The notes beneath the pieces were generated by a model, which saw nothing but the letters and a program-made list of their open reading frames with translations, was not told where the DNA came from and searched no databases. Both the position numbers and the translations under genes were made by a program. Shown here one piece after another: positions 44,864 through 54,990 of a stretch of 64,000 nt of DNA. Position 1 is the first letter of the stretch, and each line of letters begins with the position of its first letter. Source of the DNA: Bradyrhizobium sp. DOA9 (GTDB lineage Bacteria; Pseudomonadota; Alphaproteobacteria; Rhizobiales; Xanthobacteraceae); the NCBI RefSeq assembly GCF_000617845.2, contig NZ_DF820425.1, forward strand, positions 1,832,538 to 1,896,537, in the 5' to 3' direction.

Positions 44864-45823
44864 ATGAGTCAGTATGTCCTGCGTCGCCTCCTGATTGCCG
44901 TTCCGAGCCTGCTGGCGATTTCGCTGGTGCTGTTCGTCGTGCTCGCGCTCGCGCCCGGCGATCCGTTCTCCGAGCTGGCCACCAACCCGAACGTGCCGCC
45001 CGAAGTGCAGGCTGCGCTTCGGGCCAAGTTCGGTCTCGACGATCCGATCTACCTTCGTTACCTGCACTGGCTCAACGCCATGCTGCACGGCGACTGGGGC
45101 TTCTCCTTCGTCAGCCGGATGAACGTCGACACGCTGATCCTTCAGCGCCTGCCGGCCACGCTCTACGTGATCGGCTCGGCGCAGATCCTGGCGCTGCTGA
45201 TCGCGATTCCGGTCGGCGTCTATGCCGCGACCAGGCCGTATTCGCTGTTCGACCAGATCGCGAATACGCTCGCCTTCGTCGGTTTCTCCTTGCCGACCTT
45301 CTTCACCGGCATCCTGTTCATCCTGATCTTCTCGGTCACGCTGGACTGGCTGCCTTTCGTCTACACCACCGACATCAAGGCCACCGGCATCCGCTGGGTG
45401 CTGGAGATGATCCGTCAGGCGATCATGCCGGTGGCGGTGCTCGGCCTGTTCCAGGCGGCGTCGATGACGCGCTTCGTGCGGTCGGCGATGCTCGACGTCA
45501 TCCGGCTCGATTACGTCACCACGGCGCGGGCCAAGGGCCTCGGCCAGACCACGGTGATCATCAAGCACGTGATGCGCAACGCCATGATCCCCGTGGTCAC
45601 GCTGATCGCATTGCAGATGCCCGCGGTGTTCGGCGGCGCCATCGTCACCGAGCAGATCTTCCGCATTCCCGGCATCGGCTCGCTGCTGATCTCCTCCATC
45701 CTCTCCAACGACACGCCGGTGGTGATGGCCGTGACCTTCGTCTTCGCGTGCCTCGTCGTGCTGTTCAATCTCATCGCGGACGTGCTTTATGGCTGGCTTG
45801 ACCCTCGCATCTCCCTCCGCTGA
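44864..45823 (+). CDS. peptide-type ABC transporter permease (DppB-like)
   Basis: The 319-residue protein starts MSQYVLRRLLIAVPSLLAIS and has six helices, with the ATPase-docking loop ARAKGLGQTTVIIKHVMRNA. It forms the pore with the next permease, whose start lies 35 bp inside this gene. Confidence 0.95.
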   Translation: MSQYVLRRLLIAVPSLLAISLVLFVVLALAPGDPFSELATNPNVPPEVQAALRAKFGLDDPIYLRYLHWLNAMLHGDWGFSFVSRMNVDTLILQRLPATLYVIGSAQILALLIAIPVGVYAATRPYSLFDQIANTLAFVGFSLPTFFTGILFILIFSVTLDWLPFVYTTDIKATGIRWVLEMIRQAIMPVAVLGLFQAASMTRFVRSAMLDVIRLDYVTTARAKGLGQTTVIIKHVMRNAMIPVVTLIALQMPAVFGGAIVTEQIFRIPGIGSLLISSILSNDTPVVMAVTFVFACLVVLFNLIADVLYGWLDPRISLR

Positions 45824-46705
45824 GCGGCGCGTCTACTCGCCCTGGCGCGAGACGTGGCGGCGTTACAGCCGCCACCGGCTCGCGGTGGTCAGCGCTGTCC
45901 TGCTCCTCATCCTGGTGCTCGCCGTCGTGCTTGGGCCGTTCGTGTGGCGTGTCAAGATCAACGAGATCGACATCGTCGCGGGCCTGCAGGGTCCGTCGCT
46001 CGCCCATCCCTTCGGCACCGACGATCTCGGCCAGGACATCCTGGCGCGCATGATCTATGGCGGCCGCATCTCGCTCGCGGTCGGGCTCGCGGCGATGCTG
46101 GTCGCTGTCATCATCGGCACAGTGATCGGCGCGCTCGCCGGTATGTCGCGCGGCGCGCTCGGACACGGATTGATGTGGCTCACCGACCTGTTCCTGTCGC
46201 TGCCGCAGCTGCCGCTGCTGCTGCTGCTGATCTATCTGTTCCGCGACGGGCTGAAGCAGGTGTTCGGGCCCGAAGGCGGCATCTTCATCCTGATCGTGCT
46301 CGTGATCGGAGGCCTGCGCTGGATGCCGGTGGCGCGGCTGGTGCGTGCCCAGTTCCTGTCGCTCCGCGAGAAGGAGTTCGTCGAAGCCGCCCGTGCGCTC
46401 GGCGCCAGTCCGGTGCGGCAGGTGGTGCGGCACATCCTTCCCAATGCAGTCGGCCCGGTGATCATCGCCGGCACCATCGACGTCGCCGCGGCGATCATCG
46501 CGGAATCGACGCTGTCCTTTCTCGGCCTCGGCTTCCCGCCGGATACCCCGACCTGGGGCCGGCTGCTGTTTGACGCCAAGGATTTTCTCGACATCGGCCC
46601 GCACTGGGCGCTGTTTCCGGGCGGCGCGATCTTCGTCGCGGTGGTGGCCATCAACTTCATCGGCGACGGTCTGCGCGACGCGCTCGATGCGCGACGGGTG
46701 ATCTG

Positions 46706-46706
<1 letters not shown>
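45789..46706 (+). CDS. peptide-type ABC transporter permease (DppC-like)
   Basis: The 305-residue subunit has the N-terminal cytoplasmic helix WRETWRRYSRHRLAVVSAVL, six helices, the PFGTDDLGQDILARMIYGGR loop and the docking loop ARALGASPVRQVVRHILPNA. ATG 45789 gives a 35-bp overlap with the previous gene; a later start would remove part of the N-terminal segment. Its stop overlaps the ATPase start (TGATG). Confidence 0.93.
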
Positions 46707-47697
<991 letters not shown>

Positions 47698-47701
<4 letters not shown>

Positions 47702-48666
47702 GCGAGCCCTTGCTCCGCGTCAGCGGCCTGAAGAAACATTTCCCTGTGCTCGGCGGCCTCTTGTCGCGCCAGGTCGGGACCGTCTATGCGGTCGACGGCG
47801 TGTCGTTCTCGGTCAATCGCGGCGAGACGCTCGGTCTCGTCGGCGAATCCGGTTGCGGCAAGTCGACGACCGGACGCTGCGTGCTGCGCCTGATCGAGCC
47901 GACCGACGGCGAGGTCGTGTTCGACGGCCGCGACGTGCGCCAGCTCGGCGGCAACGATCTGCGCGCGATGCGGCGGAACATGCAGCTGGTGTTCCAGGAT
48001 CCGTTCGCCTCGCTCAATCCACGCATGACGGTCGGGGCCATTCTCGGCGAGGCTTTCACCATCCACAATCTCGCCTCCTCCCCGAAAGAGCGCGAGGAGC
48101 GCGTCGCGGGCCTCTTGGTCAAGGTCGGACTCAAGGCCGAGCACATGCGGCGCTATCCGCATGAATTCTCGGGCGGCCAGCGCCAGCGCATCGTGATCGC
48201 CCGCGCGCTCGCGGTCGAGCCGAAGCTGATCGTCTGCGACGAGCCGGTCTCCGCGCTCGATGTGTCGATCCAGGCGCAGGTCATCAACCTCCTGGAGGAC
48301 CTTCAGGCCGAGCTGAACCTGACCTATCTGTTCGTCGCGCACGACCTCTCGGTGGTCGAGCACATCTCCGACCGCGTCGCGGTGATGTATCTCGGCCGCA
48401 TCGTCGAGCTCGCCAAGGCCAGCGACCTCTACCGCAACCCGCAGCATCCCTACACCAGGGCGCTGCTGTCGGCGGTGCCGGTGCCCGATCCCAAGCTGAA
48501 GCGCGAGCGCATCCGCCTCAAGGGCGACGTGCCAAGCCCGATGAAGCCGCCGTCCGGCTGTCACTTCCACACCCGCTGCCCGATCGCCCAGCCGCGCTGT
48601 GCGGAAAGCGCACCGGTGTTGAAGGAGGGCGCGGGCGGGCACTTCGTGGCGTGCCATCTGGCCTGA
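47698..48666 (+). CDS. peptide-type ABC transporter ATP-binding protein (DppF-like)
   Basis: The 322-residue ATPase has [58 protein letters not shown] and the same Cys-rich C-terminus ([15 protein letters not shown]). It completes the transporter 43047-48666. The HAD gene converges 12 bp after its stop. Confidence 0.95.
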
Positions 48667-48678
48667 CGAAACGCAGGT

Positions 48679-49326
48679 TCAGTCGGGCGGCAGGCCATAT
48701 TCCGAAAGGGCCTGCCTGAAAGCCTCCACGGACGTGTGATGATGCGCGCGCAGGCCCGCCTCCCGCGCGCCTGCGACATTGGCCGCGAGGTCGTCGACGA
48801 ACAGGACGGTCTCCGGCCTTACGTCGAGCTCCGACAGGCAGAGGCGATAGCAGCGCGGGTCCGGCTTGGCCGTCTTGAACCGGGCCGAGGCGTAGATCCG
48901 CGGGCCGAACAGTGGACGCAACTCCGGCAGCAGCGCGTCGATGCGGTCGGCGACCAGCGTGGTATTGTTGGTCAGGATTGCAATCTCGACGGTGTTGCGC
49001 AAGCTGCTGGCAATTTCCAGCATTGCGCGATCCGCCTGCATTGAGCGGCGCCGCGCCTCGACCCACTCCTCCAACGACAGCGGGTAGCCGATGCGTTTGC
49101 CGAAGCCGCGCAGATAGTTCGATGCATCGAGCGCGCCGCAATCGCCGAGCGCCTCGAAGCCACTGTCCCAGATCGCCGCGTGAACGGCTTCACGGGTCGT
49201 TCCCGCGAGCTCCGCCAGATAGGCGACGCGCGCCGGCCGGTCGTAGGCACAGAGCACGTTGTCCATGTCGAAGAGGACGAGCTTGATGGCATCAGTCACG
49301 GCGGCGCTCGCGGATCGGCCGAACAT
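48679..49326 (-). CDS. HAD family hydrolase
   Basis: The 215-residue protein has the HAD motifs: KLVLFDMDNVLCAYDRP (motif I; DxD with the nucleophile Asp), IAILTNNTTLVA (motif II), AKPDPRCYRLCL (motif III Lys) and VLFVDDLAANVAGAREAGL (motif IV). It resembles the beta-phosphoglucomutase/epoxide hydrolase N-terminal type, with a four-helix cap. Phosphatase or related; substrate unknown. A GTG at 49299 (TDAIKLVLF) is an alternative start. Confidence 0.9.
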   Translation of the reverse strand: MFGRSASAAVTDAIKLVLFDMDNVLCAYDRPARVAYLAELAGTTREAVHAAIWDSGFEALGDCGALDASNYLRGFGKRIGYPLSLEEWVEARRRSMQADRAMLEIASSLRNTVEIAILTNNTTLVADRIDALLPELRPLFGPRIYASARFKTAKPDPRCYRLCLSELDVRPETVLFVDDLAANVAGAREAGLRAHHHTSVEAFRQALSEYGLPPD

Positions 49327-49386
49327 TCGGCCGTGACCGGAGTCATATCCTGCCGGAATGCGGGCGACAAATCCGGAAGGCGCTCG

Positions 49387-50448
49387 CTAGGGCTGCGATG
49401 CGCGCTGCCGGGCCAGCTGGTGCAGCACCGTGTCGACGGCGGGCACCGCTCCGGTCTCTCGGAGCCATGTGTCGGCCAATTCCCGCAATTCGCCCGGCGT
49501 CAGACCGAATTTGCGGCGAAAAGCACGGATGAAGGTGGAATCGCTGCTGAAGCGCATGTCGACGGCGAGTTCGATCAGGCGGCGGCCGTCCTGTGCGGCC
49601 GGCGATAGCAGGCGCCGAAACGCGAGATTGAGCCGCTGCTCCCGCACATAGTGAGCAAGCCCGCCATCGGCCTCGAACAGCCGGTAAAGGGTCGCGCGCG
49701 AGATCTGGAAGTGGCGGCAGAGCTCTTCGGTGGTGAGCGCATCGGTTTCGAGGTTGTTCGCGATGCGGCGCTTGATCATCGTGAGATAGAGATGCCGCTC
49801 GGCGCGCTCGAGGCCGGCGACGATTTCGGCTGTTCCGCCGGCCGCGGCGGCCACCAGATCGGCGATCGCCTCGACCGTGGCTTCGGCTTGGCCGGCCCAG
49901 GCTTCAGTCGCGGATTCGTGTGGCAGGGCGAGCGCGGCGTAGTGGCTGGCGAGCAGCCGTGCGTGAGGGTGATCCGACGGCAGCAGGGTTGCCGTCGCCG
50001 AGTCCGGATGGGCCAGCCGCGGCGCCAGCATCGCGCGCTGCAGGATGATCGTCATCAGACGGGTGCGGCCGCCGCCTCCGCGCAGTTCGGTCCGGTTCGG
50101 TTGCGCCATGTCGATGAGAACGATGTCGCCGGGCCGCAGCGAGACCTCGCGCCGGCCCGAGCTGAACCGCATCTGGCCCTCGACGCAGAGGGTGATCTGA
50201 AAATGATCCATGACGCCGCGGGCGACGTGCGCGGGCGTGCGGTCATAATCCTGATCCGTGACGCGCGTGTCGATCAGCAAGGCATTGCGGGTCATCATTG
50301 TCACCGTAGTGACATGGAAGTCCTCCTCCGCGGTATGCGGAATGACCTCGCAGATATCGGCCGTCATGGTGCGCAGTTGTGCGAGCGCCTCCGGACCGCG
50401 CCCCGGGATGTCCGCCGCCGTGCTTCCGTTCAAAACAGTCCCGTTCAC
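49387..50448 (-). CDS. AraC family regulator
   Basis: The 353-residue protein has an N-terminal AraC-binding-like domain (about 35-200; DHFQITLCVEGQMRF, SLRPGDIVLIDMAQPNR) and a C-terminal double helix-turn-helix (TTEELCRHFQISRATLYRLF and DMRFSSDSTFIRAFRRKFGL). GTG 50448 with AAGGGA before it is my choice; an in-frame ATG further upstream at 50604 would add 52 residues without homology. It likely activates catabolic genes elsewhere. Confidence 0.88.
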   Translation of the reverse strand: MNGTVLNGSTAADIPGRGPEALAQLRTMTADICEVIPHTAEEDFHVTTVTMMTRNALLIDTRVTDQDYDRTPAHVARGVMDHFQITLCVEGQMRFSSGRREVSLRPGDIVLIDMAQPNRTELRGGGGRTRLMTIILQRAMLAPRLAHPDSATATLLPSDHPHARLLASHYAALALPHESATEAWAGQAEATVEAIADLVAAAAGGTAEIVAGLERAERHLYLTMIKRRIANNLETDALTTEELCRHFQISRATLYRLFEADGGLAHYVREQRLNLAFRRLLSPAAQDGRRLIELAVDMRFSSDSTFIRAFRRKFGLTPGELRELADTWLRETGAVPAVDTVLHQLARQRASQP

Positions 50449-50781
50449 ATTCCCTTGATGCGGAAGACCGCATGCACTGATTTCTCGAGATCGGCGGCAA
50501 GCCAATGTCGCGCTTGGATGTAGCCATTCCGAAATCGGTGCGCAAGCGAGATAGGGGGGCGCGGCTGTCGATCGAAATTGATGCAACTTGTCGGCGACGC
50601 GCATGGATCCCGATTCGCTGAGACCCTGGGCACATCATACGGCCTGCCTTCCATGCGCAGAGTGGGACCCGCGCCGTTCGACCGACGAGCCGCGTGCACT
50701 GGTGAGGATTCCAATCGCAATCGTGCCGCCGCCATCTCTCAGGCGTTGTCGATCGCGAGATGAACGGGCTGGTGAACGTCG
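50449..50781. other. intergenic stretch without a recognisable gene
   Basis: Upstream region of the AraC gene and downstream of the dodecin gene. No repeat, hairpin with T-run or convincing small gene is seen. Confidence 0.5.
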
Positions 50782-51003
50782 TCATCCTTCCAGCGTGAAG
50801 CCGACGCGCAGCGTGACCTGATAATGACCGACGGCGCCGTTCTCGATGTGTCCGCGCGTCTGCACCACCTCGAACCATTTCATCTCGCGAATGGTCTTCG
50901 AGGCACGGCTGATGGCATTCTGGATCGCGTCCTCGATCGAGGTTTCGGACGATCCGACCAGGTCCAGGATCTTGTAGACATGGTCTCTCTCAGCTGCGGG
51001 CAT
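50782..51003 (-). CDS. dodecin family protein
   Basis: A 73-residue protein with the dodecin pattern: [40 protein letters not shown] and [16 protein letters not shown] (Trp stacks flavin in dodecins). Dodecins are hollow dodecamers storing flavin or CoA-linked ligands. ATG 51003 follows GGGAGG. Confidence 0.93.
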   Translation of the reverse strand: MPAAERDHVYKILDLVGSSETSIEDAIQNAISRASKTIREMKWFEVVQTRGHIENGAVGHYQVTLRVGFTLEG

Positions 51004-51151
51004 GATGGCCTCCCTGGGTTGTGCTGCGGCACCCATCGACGCGTGGGCTCCCATTTGAACGGCCGCCAGGCGGTCCGGTTCCGTTCTACGCGATGGCCCG
51101 CATGCACCGGCCGAGGTGGATCGGCCGGCGCCGGCCTGCTAAGCGCCGGGT

Positions 51152-52033
51152 ATGGACACGCCGCGACGGGACAGGACGATCGGCTCTCTCTGCCTCTGCG
51201 TGACGGCGTTCGGCTGGGCGTTGAACTGGCCGCTGATGAAGCTGCTGCTGCAGCAATGGCCGCCTCTGTTCGCGCGCGGGCTTGCGGGCGTGTGCGCCTC
51301 GCTCATTCTCGGCACCCTGGTGCTGAGCCGGAAGGAATCCTTCGCCGTTCCGCGCGAGGCGGTCCCGCGGCTCTTGTTTGCGACCTTCACCAACGTCTTG
51401 GCCTGGATGGGTCTCGGCACGGTCGCGATGAAATATGTGACCGTGAGCGAGGGCGCGCTGCTCGCCTATACGATGCCGATCTGGGCGATGCTGTTCGCCT
51501 GGCCGGTCCTGCACACGCGGCCGGCCCGACGGGACATTTTCGGTCTCGTCCTCGGCGTTGCCGGCGTCACGCTGCTCCTGAGCGGCAACGGTCTTGCGTT
51601 CAGCACCGACAAGCTGGCCGGCATTGTGCTCGCGCTGCTCTGCGCCATCCTGTTCGCGCTCGGTAACGTGCTCAATCGCAAGCCGCTGCCGATGCCGCCG
51701 CTGGTCGTCGTCGCCTGGCAGGTCGGGCTCGGCTGCGCCACGATGCTGGTCCTCGGCGTGCTGTTCGAGCGCCCCGACATCACCGCGATCACCCCGCTGG
51801 GGCTCGGCTGCTTCGTCTATATGACGCTGGTGCCGATGGGCCTCTGCTACGTCACCTGGTTCGAGACGCTGCGCCGCCTGCCACCGACCTCGGCCTCGAC
51901 CGGCATGCTGATCGTGCCCGTAATCGGCGTGATCTCCGCCGCGATCATTCTGGGCGAGCCGCTAGGCTACCGCGAATGGGCGGCGATGGCGCTCACGCTC
52001 GGCGGCGTGACGCTGGCGTTGCAGCGGGGATAG
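51152..52033 (+). CDS. DMT/EamA family transporter
   Basis: A 293-residue membrane protein of ten helices in two EamA repeats: LCVTAFGWALNWPLMKLLLQ and ALLCAILFALGNVLNRKPL, ending PVIGVISAAIILGEPLGYRE. Related proteins export amino acids, sugars or metabolites. The substrate cannot be told. Confidence 0.92.
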   Translation: MDTPRRDRTIGSLCLCVTAFGWALNWPLMKLLLQQWPPLFARGLAGVCASLILGTLVLSRKESFAVPREAVPRLLFATFTNVLAWMGLGTVAMKYVTVSEGALLAYTMPIWAMLFAWPVLHTRPARRDIFGLVLGVAGVTLLLSGNGLAFSTDKLAGIVLALLCAILFALGNVLNRKPLPMPPLVVVAWQVGLGCATMLVLGVLFERPDITAITPLGLGCFVYMTLVPMGLCYVTWFETLRRLPPTSASTGMLIVPVIGVISAAIILGEPLGYREWAAMALTLGGVTLALQRG

Positions 52034-52080
52034 CAGACCGCGCAAGCCCCCGAATATCTGGACTGGTGCCCCGCTGAAGG

Positions 52081-52743
52081 TCATGGGCCTAGCTCTGCAA
52101 GTTCCTCGCGCCGAAGCAGTTCGATCCGTCTTTGTGTCGTCCCCTCGAACCGGAGCAAGTTTTGGTCCCGAAGCCTGGATAAAGCGCGCGAAACAGTCTC
52201 CAACGTAAGGCCGAGATAATCTGCAATGTCGCGGCGGCTCATGGGAAGGGTCATAAGTTGAGGATGGCCCAGTCGCGCGTCCATCTCGACCAGGAACGTG
52301 GCAACCCGTTCCGGCGCAGTCTTTCGTCCCAGCAGGAGCATGTGGTTTTCGGCGTGCTGGAGGTTTTGGGTAACCAGTCTCAGAAGGCTCCTTGTGCCAC
52401 CCGTCCGATTCTTGGTTGCCTCGATGATGCTGCCGCGTCTCATGATACGGACGTCCGTTTCGATGATGGCTTCGGCTGTAAAGCGGTGATTGCTCCCGTT
52501 CTCGAATCCGAACATGTCCCCCGGCAGATGAAACGCATTGATCTGGCGACGACCGTCTGTGAGCAGCTTGTGTGTCCGGACGGCTCCCGCGGTGATCTGA
52601 TAGACGTATTCAGCTTCTTCGCCCTCACCGAAAATCTCGGTGCCTTTGCGATATCTATACTCACTGCAAGGCGCGCGCTCGCCAGCAAGAGCAGCGAGGT
52701 GTCCGTCGATGGGCGGTCGATGGGTATTGATATTCACCAGCAT
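52081..52743 (-). CDS. Crp/Fnr family regulator, FixK-like
   Basis: The 220-residue regulator has an N-terminal cyclic-nucleotide-binding-like fold (GTEIFGEGEEAEYVYQITAG, NAFHLPGDMFGFE), a long dimer helix, and a C-terminal winged helix with RRDIADYLGLTLETVSRAL, whose recognition helix (E-x-x-S-R) fits TTGAT-type boxes. It lacks the cysteine set of Fnr iron-sulfur proteins, like FixK. Rhizobial FixK controls microaerobic, denitrification and heme genes. Its own upstream region has a FixK2-type site (52797-52810) and a symmetric TTAAC dyad (52759-52776). Confidence 0.9.
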   Translation of the reverse strand: MLVNINTHRPPIDGHLAALAGERAPCSEYRYRKGTEIFGEGEEAEYVYQITAGAVRTHKLLTDGRRQINAFHLPGDMFGFENGSNHRFTAEAIIETDVRIMRRGSIIEATKNRTGGTRSLLRLVTQNLQHAENHMLLLGRKTAPERVATFLVEMDARLGHPQLMTLPMSRRDIADYLGLTLETVSRALSRLRDQNLLRFEGTTQRRIELLRREELAELGP

Positions 52744-52758
52744 AGGCGCCTTCTGATA

Positions 52759-52776
52759 ACTTAACGCAAGTTAAGT
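52759..52776. promoter_or_regulatory. symmetric dyad next to the FixK-like gene start
   Basis: ACTTAAC-GCAA-GTTAAGT is a perfect 7-bp inverted repeat with the N4 spacing of Crp/Fnr sites but other bases than TTGAT. It lies 16-33 bp before the ATG, where binding would block transcription. Its factor is unknown, possibly the encoded protein. Confidence 0.55.
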
Positions 52777-52796
52777 AGACCGAGAGCCATGGCTGT

Positions 52797-52810
52797 TTGA
52801 TCAGGCGCAA
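52797..52810. promoter_or_regulatory. FixK2-type box upstream of the FixK-like gene
   Basis: TTGA-TCAGGC-GCAA fits the Bradyrhizobium FixK2 rule TTG(A/C)-N6-(T/G)CAA. Centred about 60 bp before the ATG, it would put a start near 52762. Confidence 0.5.
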
Positions 52811-52871
52811 ATTCAGCCCGGCCTACGTAATTGCCCGGATCAATGCGGGCGCCGAGCTAACGGGAGGCGGA

Positions 52872-52937
52872 CAAAAGAAAGCCGCCAGCCTTGGGGAAGC
52901 CGACGGCTTGGATGGGGCCGCGTAGTAAGGGCTACGC
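52872..52937 (-). ncRNA. predicted FixK/FNR-activated small RNA
   Basis: On the minus strand a transcript from about 52937 would fold a first hairpin CGTAG-loop-CTACG (52921-52936) and a second, 11-bp hairpin (52899-52909 with 52879-52889; two G-U pairs, 9-nt C-rich loop) followed by TCTTTTG, a classic intrinsic terminator. No protein gene precedes that terminator. The perfect FNR/FixK box at 52972-52985 is centred 41-42 bp before the expected start, the class II position, with TAAACAT at the -10 place. The C-rich loop and linker could pair with ribosome binding sites. This is prediction only. Confidence 0.55.
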
Positions 52938-52943
52938 AACGGC

Positions 52944-52985
52944 ATGTTTAGCCAAGCAGGGGAACGGTCTGTTGATTTGGATCAA
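52944..52985 (-). promoter_or_regulatory. predicted FNR/FixK-dependent promoter
   Basis: TTGATTTGGATCAA (52972-52985) is a perfect TTGAT-N4-ATCAA dyad. On the minus strand TAAACAT (52950-52944) stands at the -10 place for a start near 52937. No plus-strand gene lies downstream; the region there is the 3' end of the HNH gene. Confidence 0.65.
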
Positions 52986-53105
52986 GCGGCCGGAACGTAT
53001 GTTTGACGGATCTTCTGTCGGGCCGTCGAAGAGGGGCCGACCCTTCGTCGAGCGCGAAGCCGGCGATCGTCAGCCTTTCGCGCAGCAGAGCGCGCCGGCT
53101 CGCCC

Positions 53106-53663
53106 TTACGGATCCAGCTCGGTATCCCAATAGAGATAATCCAGCCAGCTGTCGTGCAGATAGTTCGGCGGGAAGAGGCGGCCGTTGCGGTGGAGCTGGT
53201 GAACGGTCGGTGCGAACGCCGTCTGGCGCGGAAACATCTTGGCCTGGGCCGGCGTGAGGTTGCCCTTGCGCAAATTACACGGCGAGCACGCCGCGACCAC
53301 GTTCTCCCAGGTGGTCTGGCCGCCCTTGCTGCGCGGGATGATGTGATCGAAGGTGAGGTCCTCGGGCGAGCCGCAATATTGGCAGGCGAAACGATCGCGC
53401 AGGAAGACGTTGAAACGGGTGAAGGCCGGATGGGTGGTCGGCTTGACGAAGGATTTGAGCGAGACGACGCTGGGCAGCTGCATTTCCAGCGTTGGACTTC
53501 GAACCGCCTGATCGTAATGTGCGACGATGTTGACGCGGTCGAGGAACACCGCCTTGATCGCGTCTTGCCACGACCACAACGACAGTGGGTAGTAACTCAG
53601 CGGCCGGAAGTCCGCATTCAGCACCAACACCGGCCAACTGCCTTGCGAGACATGTGCGTTCAA
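53106..53663 (-). CDS. HNH endonuclease family protein
   Basis: The 185-residue protein has an HNH motif with zinc-binding cysteine pairs: ACQYCGSPEDLTFDHIIPRS and CSPCNLRKGN, preceded by a conserved N-terminal part (VLNADFRPLSYYPLSLWSWQ) found in stand-alone HNH proteins of alphaproteobacteria. A nuclease role in DNA processing or defence is likely but untested. A 9-bp palindrome lies 37 bp upstream of the ATG. Confidence 0.92.
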   Translation of the reverse strand: MNAHVSQGSWPVLVLNADFRPLSYYPLSLWSWQDAIKAVFLDRVNIVAHYDQAVRSPTLEMQLPSVVSLKSFVKPTTHPAFTRFNVFLRDRFACQYCGSPEDLTFDHIIPRSKGGQTTWENVVAACSPCNLRKGNLTPAQAKMFPRQTAFAPTVHQLHRNGRLFPPNYLHDSWLDYLYWDTELDP

Positions 53664-53699
53664 GTAACGCTCCCGGCCTCCAATATACGCTGCGAAGCA

Positions 53700-53722
53700 G
53701 CATGTAGTGACATACTACATGC
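53700..53722. promoter_or_regulatory. palindrome upstream of the HNH gene
   Basis: GCATGTAGT-GACAT-ACTACATGC, arms 53700-53708 and 53714-53722. It lies 37-59 bp upstream of the HNH start and looks like an operator for a dimeric repressor. No terminator-like T-run follows. Confidence 0.5.
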
Positions 53723-53866
53723 AGCGTGACGGGATTGTGAAGCCCGTTGAGCGACTTATTCAGCCGCGGTCAATGCGGCGGCGGGGTGGCGAAGTGCCCA
53801 AAAACGCCGTGATTGGGGAGGGTCTGGCGAGACTTGGCCCGGAACCGCCGGGCCGGCGCCGATGCC

Positions 53867-54844
53867 TCATTCCGGTACCCGCTCCAGCTTCTGCAGGCAG
53901 CGCGTCGCGCGCACCGCGGCCGGCATCTCCTGGTCCGGAAAGCTGGTTTCCCAGTTGGTGACGCCGACCTCGCCGACATAGATATCGCCCTTCGAGTCCA
54001 GCGCGATGCCGTGCGGTGCCAGGAATTTGCCGCTGGCGACGCCCGGCCCCTCCTCGCCGCCGAGCCGCGCGATGCGATTTCCCCTGGCGTCCACGATCGA
54101 CAGCCGCGGGCCGAGATTCGGTACATTGCGATTGATGGCAAGGCCGGGGCCGAGCTCGCCAATCACGAAGGTCGGGCTCTTGGCCCCGCCGCAGCAGCAC
54201 AGCGCGCAGGGCCGGTGCAGATTGTTCCACTGCGTCTCGTACTTGCCGTCGCCGTCGAACACCTGGACGCGGTGGTTCTCGCGATCGGCGACATAGACCC
54301 AGCCGTCGGCATCGGTGGCGATATTGTGCACGATGTTGAACTGGCCGGGATCGGTGCCCGGCTCGCCCCAGCTCTTGATCAGCTTGCCGTCCGGCGTGAA
54401 CTTGTGCACGCGCGCATTGCCATAGCCGTCGGAGACGTAGATCTCGCCCTTCGGCGACAGCGCGGTGTGGGTGCAGCGGTGGAACGGCTCGCCGCTCATG
54501 AACGGCGCCGGCTTTGCGGGAATGCCGATCGTCAGCAGCACCTTGCCGTCGGTGGTGCATTTGCGCACCGTGTGGTCGCCGTCGTCGGTGCAATAGAGAT
54601 TGTCGTCGGCGTCGATGTGCAGGCCGTGCGCGCGCGAGAACAGGCCTTCGCCGAAACTGCGCAGGAAATTGCCCTCGCGGTCCAGCACCACCATCGGATG
54701 GGCGCCGCGGTTGAAGACGTAGACGCGGTCCTTGCTGTCGACCGCGACCGCGGCGACGTCGGTGAGCTGCCAGCCATCCGGCAATTTCGCGAAGTTGTCG
54801 ACGACGCGGTAACGGTGCTCGCCTCTGCCGAGAATGGCTGGCAT
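53867..54844 (-). CDS. NHL-repeat beta-propeller protein
   Basis: The 325-residue protein has about six NHL-type blades: VAAVAVDSKDRVYVFNRG, GLHIDADDNLYCTDDGDHTV, ALSPKGEIYVSDGYGNARVH, IATDADGWVYVADRENHRVQ and GIALDSKGDIYVGEVG. The pattern matches peptidylglycine alpha-amidating lyase-like and SMP-30-like propellers, which often hold a metal. No signal peptide is present. It is the last gene of a minus-strand run with a flavin monooxygenase; a lyase or lactonase step there is inference. Confidence 0.85.
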   Translation of the reverse strand: MPAILGRGEHRYRVVDNFAKLPDGWQLTDVAAVAVDSKDRVYVFNRGAHPMVVLDREGNFLRSFGEGLFSRAHGLHIDADDNLYCTDDGDHTVRKCTTDGKVLLTIGIPAKPAPFMSGEPFHRCTHTALSPKGEIYVSDGYGNARVHKFTPDGKLIKSWGEPGTDPGQFNIVHNIATDADGWVYVADRENHRVQVFDGDGKYETQWNNLHRPCALCCCGGAKSPTFVIGELGPGLAINRNVPNLGPRLSIVDARGNRIARLGGEEGPGVASGKFLAPHGIALDSKGDIYVGEVGVTNWETSFPDQEMPAAVRATRCLQKLERVPE

Positions 54845-54894
54845 TTGTATCTTCCCTCAATTCCCTATCGGCGTTGCGTTGCTGTCTCCATGCT

Positions 54895-54972
54895 GTCATT
54901 GCGAACGTAGCGAAGCAATCCAGAATTTTTCCGCGGAGACAGTCTGATTGCTTCGCTGCGCTCGCAATGACG
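54895..54972. repeat. short palindromic element, GTCATTGCGA type
   Basis: Outer arms 54895-54904 and 54961-54971 are complementary with small mismatches; an inner GAAGCAATC pair nests. It is related to 1458-1544 and lies between the flavin monooxygenase and NHL genes. Confidence 0.82.
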
Positions 54973-54990
54973 GTGTTGCTCAAGCTGGGC

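Noticed and set aside
52831..52845. Possible extra FNR box TTGCCCGGATCAA
   Set aside because: It is one base short of the required spacing.
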